Source of the DNA: a virus
IMG/VR virus record: IMGVR_UViG_3300025695_000098
Span: 1 to 23,303 of that record
DNA: 23,303 nucleotides
Direction: 5' to 3' (one strand)
Part shown: positions 19,963 to 23,303 of the stretch, one piece after another
Numbering within the stretch: position 1 is the stretch's first letter
Layout: every line of letters starts with the position of its first letter
The notes under the pieces: generated by a model
The model's input: the letters and a program-made list of their open reading frames with translations, nothing else
What the model was told of the DNA's origin: nothing
Databases searched by the model: none
Program-made: the position numbers and the translations under genes

Positions 19963-22304
19963 TGACACTGATTAGTCAATCCATCCCCAACCTTATAAAT
20001 GGGGTATCACAACAGCCACCTTCTTTACGTCTTAACACTCAAGCAGAACTACAAGAGAACGGTTTATCTAGCGTTGTAACAGGATTGTCTAAGCGTCCTT
20101 GTACAGAATACATAGCTAACTTAGGTACTATATCTAATTTAGATAAAGCTTTTATCCATACTATACGTAGAGATGAAAATGAATTTTATTCCTTAGTCGT
20201 AGATACTGCTGGTACTATAAAAGTATTTGATAAAGATGGTGTATCTAAGACAGTAACAAATAATGCAGCTTCTTACTTATCAGGTCTAACAGACCCAAGT
20301 AAAGAACTAGCTGCTGTGTCTATAGCAGACAGTACATTCATTGTAAATAAAAACGTAACTGTAGCAAAAGGAACTACTACAAGTTCTTCTCGTAACCCTG
20401 AAGCTTTGGTATATGTTAAACAAGCTGATTATTCTTCTACCTATCGTTTGAAAATAACTAAGGGTGTTAATACAGATACAGTAGAATTTGCTACAAAATC
20501 TAGTACACAGAGCAGTACAACTTTAACTCAAGATGCAGAGCGTGGTGCATCAACTGACTTGATTGCAGAAAACTTAGATACTTTTTCTGGTACTTCTGTT
20601 AGTACTACTTTCTATGATAACATAACTGATGCTGCTGCTGTGTCAGGTATAACTATAACACGATATGGTTCTGTATTACATATACAATCAGACGATACTA
20701 CTGATTTTCAGGTAGAAGTAGGTGATTCTCATGGTAATGAACACTTACTTGTATTTAAAAATGAGACACCTGATTTTAAAAAGTTACCTGTAGAAGCACC
20801 AGAAGGTTTTGTTATAAAAGTATCTGGAGATAATGAGAAAGCACAGGATGATTACTATGTAAAGTACACAGAAGATGGTGTATGGAAAGAAACAACAGAG
20901 CCTAACATATTAATTGATTTAGATGATTCAACTCTACCACACAAGCTAAAAAAGTTAGGTAGTGGTGACTTTGAATTTGATGTTGTTGCTTATGCGGATA
21001 GAGATGTAGGTGATGATACTAGTAATCCATATCCTTCTTTTGTAGATTTTACTCTGTCAGATATATTCTTTCATCGTAATCGTTTAGGACTATTAGCAGA
21101 TGAGAATGTAATCTTCTCACGTTCAGGTGAGTTTGCAGAGTTTGACTTCTTTAGAAAATCTACACTAACTATAATAGATAGTGACCCTATTGATGTAGCA
21201 GTATCTTCAAACAAGGTTAGCATACTTAAACATGCTGTACCTTTTAATGATAGTTTAATATTGTTCTCAGATTTAACACAGTTTAAATTAACAGGACAAC
21301 CTATACTAAGTCCTGATACTGTTAATATTTCTAGTACTACAGAGTTTGAAGCAAGTCTACAAGCTAAACCTGCACAGTCAGGTAGGTTTGTTTACTTTGG
21401 TTCTAAGCGTGGTTCTTACTCAGGTCTATGGGAATACTTTGTTGATACTGATACAGACACTAACAATGCTTTAGAGATTACAGCACACGTTCCTGAGTAC
21501 TTAGAAGGTGAAATAAAAAATATACAAGCATCTTCTAATGAAGACATGTTACTAGTACAAACTACTGATGACACACAGGCTATATATGTGTATAGGTACT
21601 ACTGGCAGGGTAGGGAAAGATTACAAGCTTCTTGGTCACGTTGGACATTTGATGGCGATGTGATTGGTATATCTTTTAACAGAGCAGATATAACTCTACT
21701 GATAAAAAGAGGTACAGAGTTACACTTAGAACGTATGAACTTGTCAGTAGATAGTGCTACTACTTATACTGTAGGTGAGTTTCCTGTACACTTAGATAGA
21801 CGAGTAAGATTAGAGACTAGTGGTTTAACTACTATTCCTTATGTTGATTCTTCTACTATATACATAGATGAGACAGGTAAGATTATTACCCTATCTGATG
21901 TAGCTGGTAAGTTATCTGATGGTGAAGTAGTATTTGCTGGTGTTCCCTACACATTTAAGTATACATTTTCTGAACCTGTTATAAAAATAAATGATAGACC
22001 TGTCACTACTTCTAAATTACAGATAAGAAACTATGCAGTAGTTTATGATGATACAGGTTTCTTTGAGGTATCCATAGCTCCTTATAAAAGAACTCCTTAT
22101 ACTAGGAACTTTACAGGACGAGTAGTAGGTAGTGCTGCTAATATACTTAACCAAGCTGCTATTGAGTCAGGTACTTATAGATTTGGTGTAGTAGGTAAAG
22201 CAGGAGATACAACCGTAACACTACAAAGTAGTAGTCACTTACCCTGCAAGTTTCAATCAGCAGAGTGGGAAGGCTTCTACGTCTTACGCTCTAGGAGAAT
22301 GTAA
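19962..22304 (+). CDS. Tail tubular protein B (nozzle), gp12-like
   Basis: The 780-aa protein matches T7 gp12 (794 aa). The N-terminus SQSIPNLINGVSQQPPSLRL is the family signature, with FHRNRLGLLADENVIFSRSGEFAEFDFF near 370-397 and a beta-rich remainder. Six copies form the tail nozzle that, with gp11, seals the DNA channel and contacts the tail fibres. Start and stop overlap both neighbours by one base (TAATG), so tube A, tube B and gp13-like protein are probably co-translated. Confidence 0.95.
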   Translation: MTLISQSIPNLINGVSQQPPSLRLNTQAELQENGLSSVVTGLSKRPCTEYIANLGTISNLDKAFIHTIRRDENEFYSLVVDTAGTIKVFDKDGVSKTVTNNAASYLSGLTDPSKELAAVSIADSTFIVNKNVTVAKGTTTSSSRNPEALVYVKQADYSSTYRLKITKGVNTDTVEFATKSSTQSSTTLTQDAERGASTDLIAENLDTFSGTSVSTTFYDNITDAAAVSGITITRYGSVLHIQSDDTTDFQVEVGDSHGNEHLLVFKNETPDFKKLPVEAPEGFVIKVSGDNEKAQDDYYVKYTEDGVWKETTEPNILIDLDDSTLPHKLKKLGSGDFEFDVVAYADRDVGDDTSNPYPSFVDFTLSDIFFHRNRLGLLADENVIFSRSGEFAEFDFFRKSTLTIIDSDPIDVAVSSNKVSILKHAVPFNDSLILFSDLTQFKLTGQPILSPDTVNISSTTEFEASLQAKPAQSGRFVYFGSKRGSYSGLWEYFVDTDTDTNNALEITAHVPEYLEGEIKNIQASSNEDMLLVQTTDDTQAIYVYRYYWQGRERLQASWSRWTFDGDVIGISFNRADITLLIKRGTELHLERMNLSVDSATTYTVGEFPVHLDRRVRLETSGLTTIPYVDSSTIYIDETGKIITLSDVAGKLSDGEVVFAGVPYTFKYTFSEPVIKINDRPVTTSKLQIRNYAVVYDDTGFFEVSIAPYKRTPYTRNFTGRVVGSAANILNQAAIESGTYRFGVVGKAGDTTVTLQSSSHLPCKFQSAEWEGFYVLRSRRM

Positions 22305-22765
22305 TGAAAGCTTATGTGAGAAAAAGTATTCAATCAGATGTAGATTATTTAAAAGATAATCTTAGACCTGAAGATGCAGAAGAAGTACGTTTCTCTCACG
22401 GTGGTAGTGAACAAGCTTTACAATTAGGATTAGACCAATCAGAGGAATGTTGGACTATTATAATAGAAGATACAGAAGAAATAGCAGGTATGTATGGGGT
22501 AGGTAGGATAGACGAGCTAACAGGCTCTGTCTGGTTACTTACCTCTCCTCATATAACAAAGATATGGTTACCTTTCTTACGTGGTTCACGTGAGTGGGCT
22601 GCAAAATTAAACGATAAATACCCTGTACTAACAAATGCTGTTGATGAGGAATATAAGTTAGCTATAAACTGGCTACGTTTCTCAGGCTTTACATTTATTA
22701 AAAGACATCAAACATGGGGTGGAAACAATAGACCCTTTTTAGAATTTGTGAGGATTAAACAATGA
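22304..22765 (+). CDS. Internal virion protein A-like, gp13-like (GNAT-fold)
   Basis: The 153-aa protein occupies the T7 gene 13 position (138 aa). Its layout of RKSIQSDVDYLKDNLRPEDA, CWTIIIEDTEEIAGMYGVG and a C-terminal LAINWLRFSGFTFIKRHQTWGG resembles acetyltransferase-type folds and the DUF2833/gp13 family. In T7 gp13 is an assembly or ejection factor for internal virion proteins. Whether it has enzyme activity is unknown. It overlaps both neighbours. Confidence 0.8.
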   Translation: MKAYVRKSIQSDVDYLKDNLRPEDAEEVRFSHGGSEQALQLGLDQSEECWTIIIEDTEEIAGMYGVGRIDELTGSVWLLTSPHITKIWLPFLRGSREWAAKLNDKYPVLTNAVDEEYKLAINWLRFSGFTFIKRHQTWGGNNRPFLEFVRIKQ

Positions 22766-23303
22766 ACCCTATGGTAGCATTTCAGATAGTTAAGGGTGTA
22801 GCAGCTTTTGGACAAGCTAATGCTGACTATCGAAGAACAGAAGCTGATTACTTTAGAAACAGACAGGCTGCTGTACAAGCACGTGATTTAAATATTCAAG
22901 CTTTAAATAGAAGAGCTATTCAAGAAGCTGATGCAGCAGGTCAACAAAAGTTTGACTTAGCTATAAGAGCATTAGAAGTACAAGGAGCTAAAGCTGCTGC
23001 TAAAGCAGAGACAGGTTTAGATGGACAGAGTTTTAGACTATCCGAAGCTATGACAGAAGCTAAGAAACTTAGGGGTGAGACTACCTTAAATCAACAACTA
23101 GAGTACACCTTAAATCAGATAGAGTTAGAAGCAGCAGGTCTTAACACCACAGCTTTGAATAGAATAAACTCCCTACCTAGAGGACAGAAACCTAACTTTG
23201 CTATGCATGCTTTACAAACCGCAGCTAGTGCTTATGGAGCAGATAAACAGTTTGGTGATGGTGTATTTAGTGATAAGGTTGATAGCTTATTTAACTTAGA
23301 AAA
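22762..23303 (+). CDS. Internal virion protein B, gp14-like (partial, cut by window end)
   Basis: The start overlaps the gp13-like stop (ATGA). The frame stays open for 180 codons to the window edge. The visible part starts NPMVAFQIVKGVAAFGQANA and is Ala- and Gln-rich, with long helices (QAAVQARDLNIQALNRRAIQ and on), like T7 gp14. T7 gp14 forms the outer-membrane part of the ejection conduit that carries DNA into the host. T7 gp14 is 196 aa, so perhaps only a few dozen residues are missing here. Confidence 0.85.
   Translation, partial: MNPMVAFQIVKGVAAFGQANADYRRTEADYFRNRQAAVQARDLNIQALNRRAIQEADAAGQQKFDLAIRALEVQGAKAAAKAETGLDGQSFRLSEAMTEAKKLRGETTLNQQLEYTLNQIELEAAGLNTTALNRINSLPRGQKPNFAMHALQTAASAYGADKQFGDGVFSDKVDSLFNLE

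Noticed and set aside
1-23303. CRISPR arrays, insertion sequences, integrase or lysogeny genes
   Set aside because: No spaced repeats, transposase, integrase or CI-type repressor motifs were seen; the window looks strictly lytic.

Overview
The window is the left and central part of a T7-like podophage genome (Autographiviridae-type). All genes lie on the + strand, are tightly packed, and often overlap by ATGA. T7 gene order is recognisable: early small ORFs, RNA polymerase (gp1), ssDNA-binding protein (gp2.5), endonuclease I (gp3), primase-helicase (gp4), DNA polymerase (gp5), 5'-3' exonuclease (gp6), gp7.3-like protein, portal (gp8), scaffold (gp9), capsid (gp10), tail tubes (gp11, gp12) and internal virion proteins (gp13, start of gp14). 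The AT-rich sequence, the B12-dependent ribonucleotide reductase, MazG and the DUF3310-type protein suggest a phage of a marine bacterium, plausibly an alphaproteobacterium. The host is an inference. The right part (rest of gp14, gp15-gp19, lysis genes) lies outside the window.

Region by region. 1-485 is a control region with two sigma70-type promoters, repeated AACAT-type sequences and dyads. One dyad sits on the second promoter. 208-3652 holds about 14 small early genes, including a Gp88-family protein, two zinc-ribbon miniproteins, two tiny membrane proteins and a conserved 165-aa phage protein. 3675-6124 encodes the single-subunit RNA polymerase as two genes: an N-terminal domain with a TTG start and a catalytic half that starts at an ATGA overlap. 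6183-12051 is replication and recombination: SSB, endonuclease I, primase-helicase with a possible internal start, a DNA polymerase lacking the thioredoxin-binding insertion, a GIY-YIG protein, a small membrane protein and a FEN-type exonuclease. 12036-14540 is nucleotide metabolism: DUF3310-like, MazG-like and a monomeric-type class II ribonucleotide reductase. 14562 to the end is the virion module.

Two features stand out. First, the phage RNA polymerase is naturally split near the equivalent of T7 residue 300. Second, the roughly 320-nt gap between scaffold and capsid genes (17489-17808) is full of RNA structure. Its core is a 156-nt three-way junction closed by a 19-bp helix, and hairpins lie on both sides.

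How the genes would work together: host RNA polymerase transcribes the early block from the promoters near 164 and 434. The two-piece phage polymerase then transcribes the replication and virion modules, perhaps from sites marked by a repeated 14-mer before the SSB gene and before the virion module, where T7 has phi2.5 and phi6.5. Endonuclease and exonuclease break down host DNA, and the reductase and MazG tune the dNTP pool. A terminator after the capsid gene matches T7 T-phi in position.
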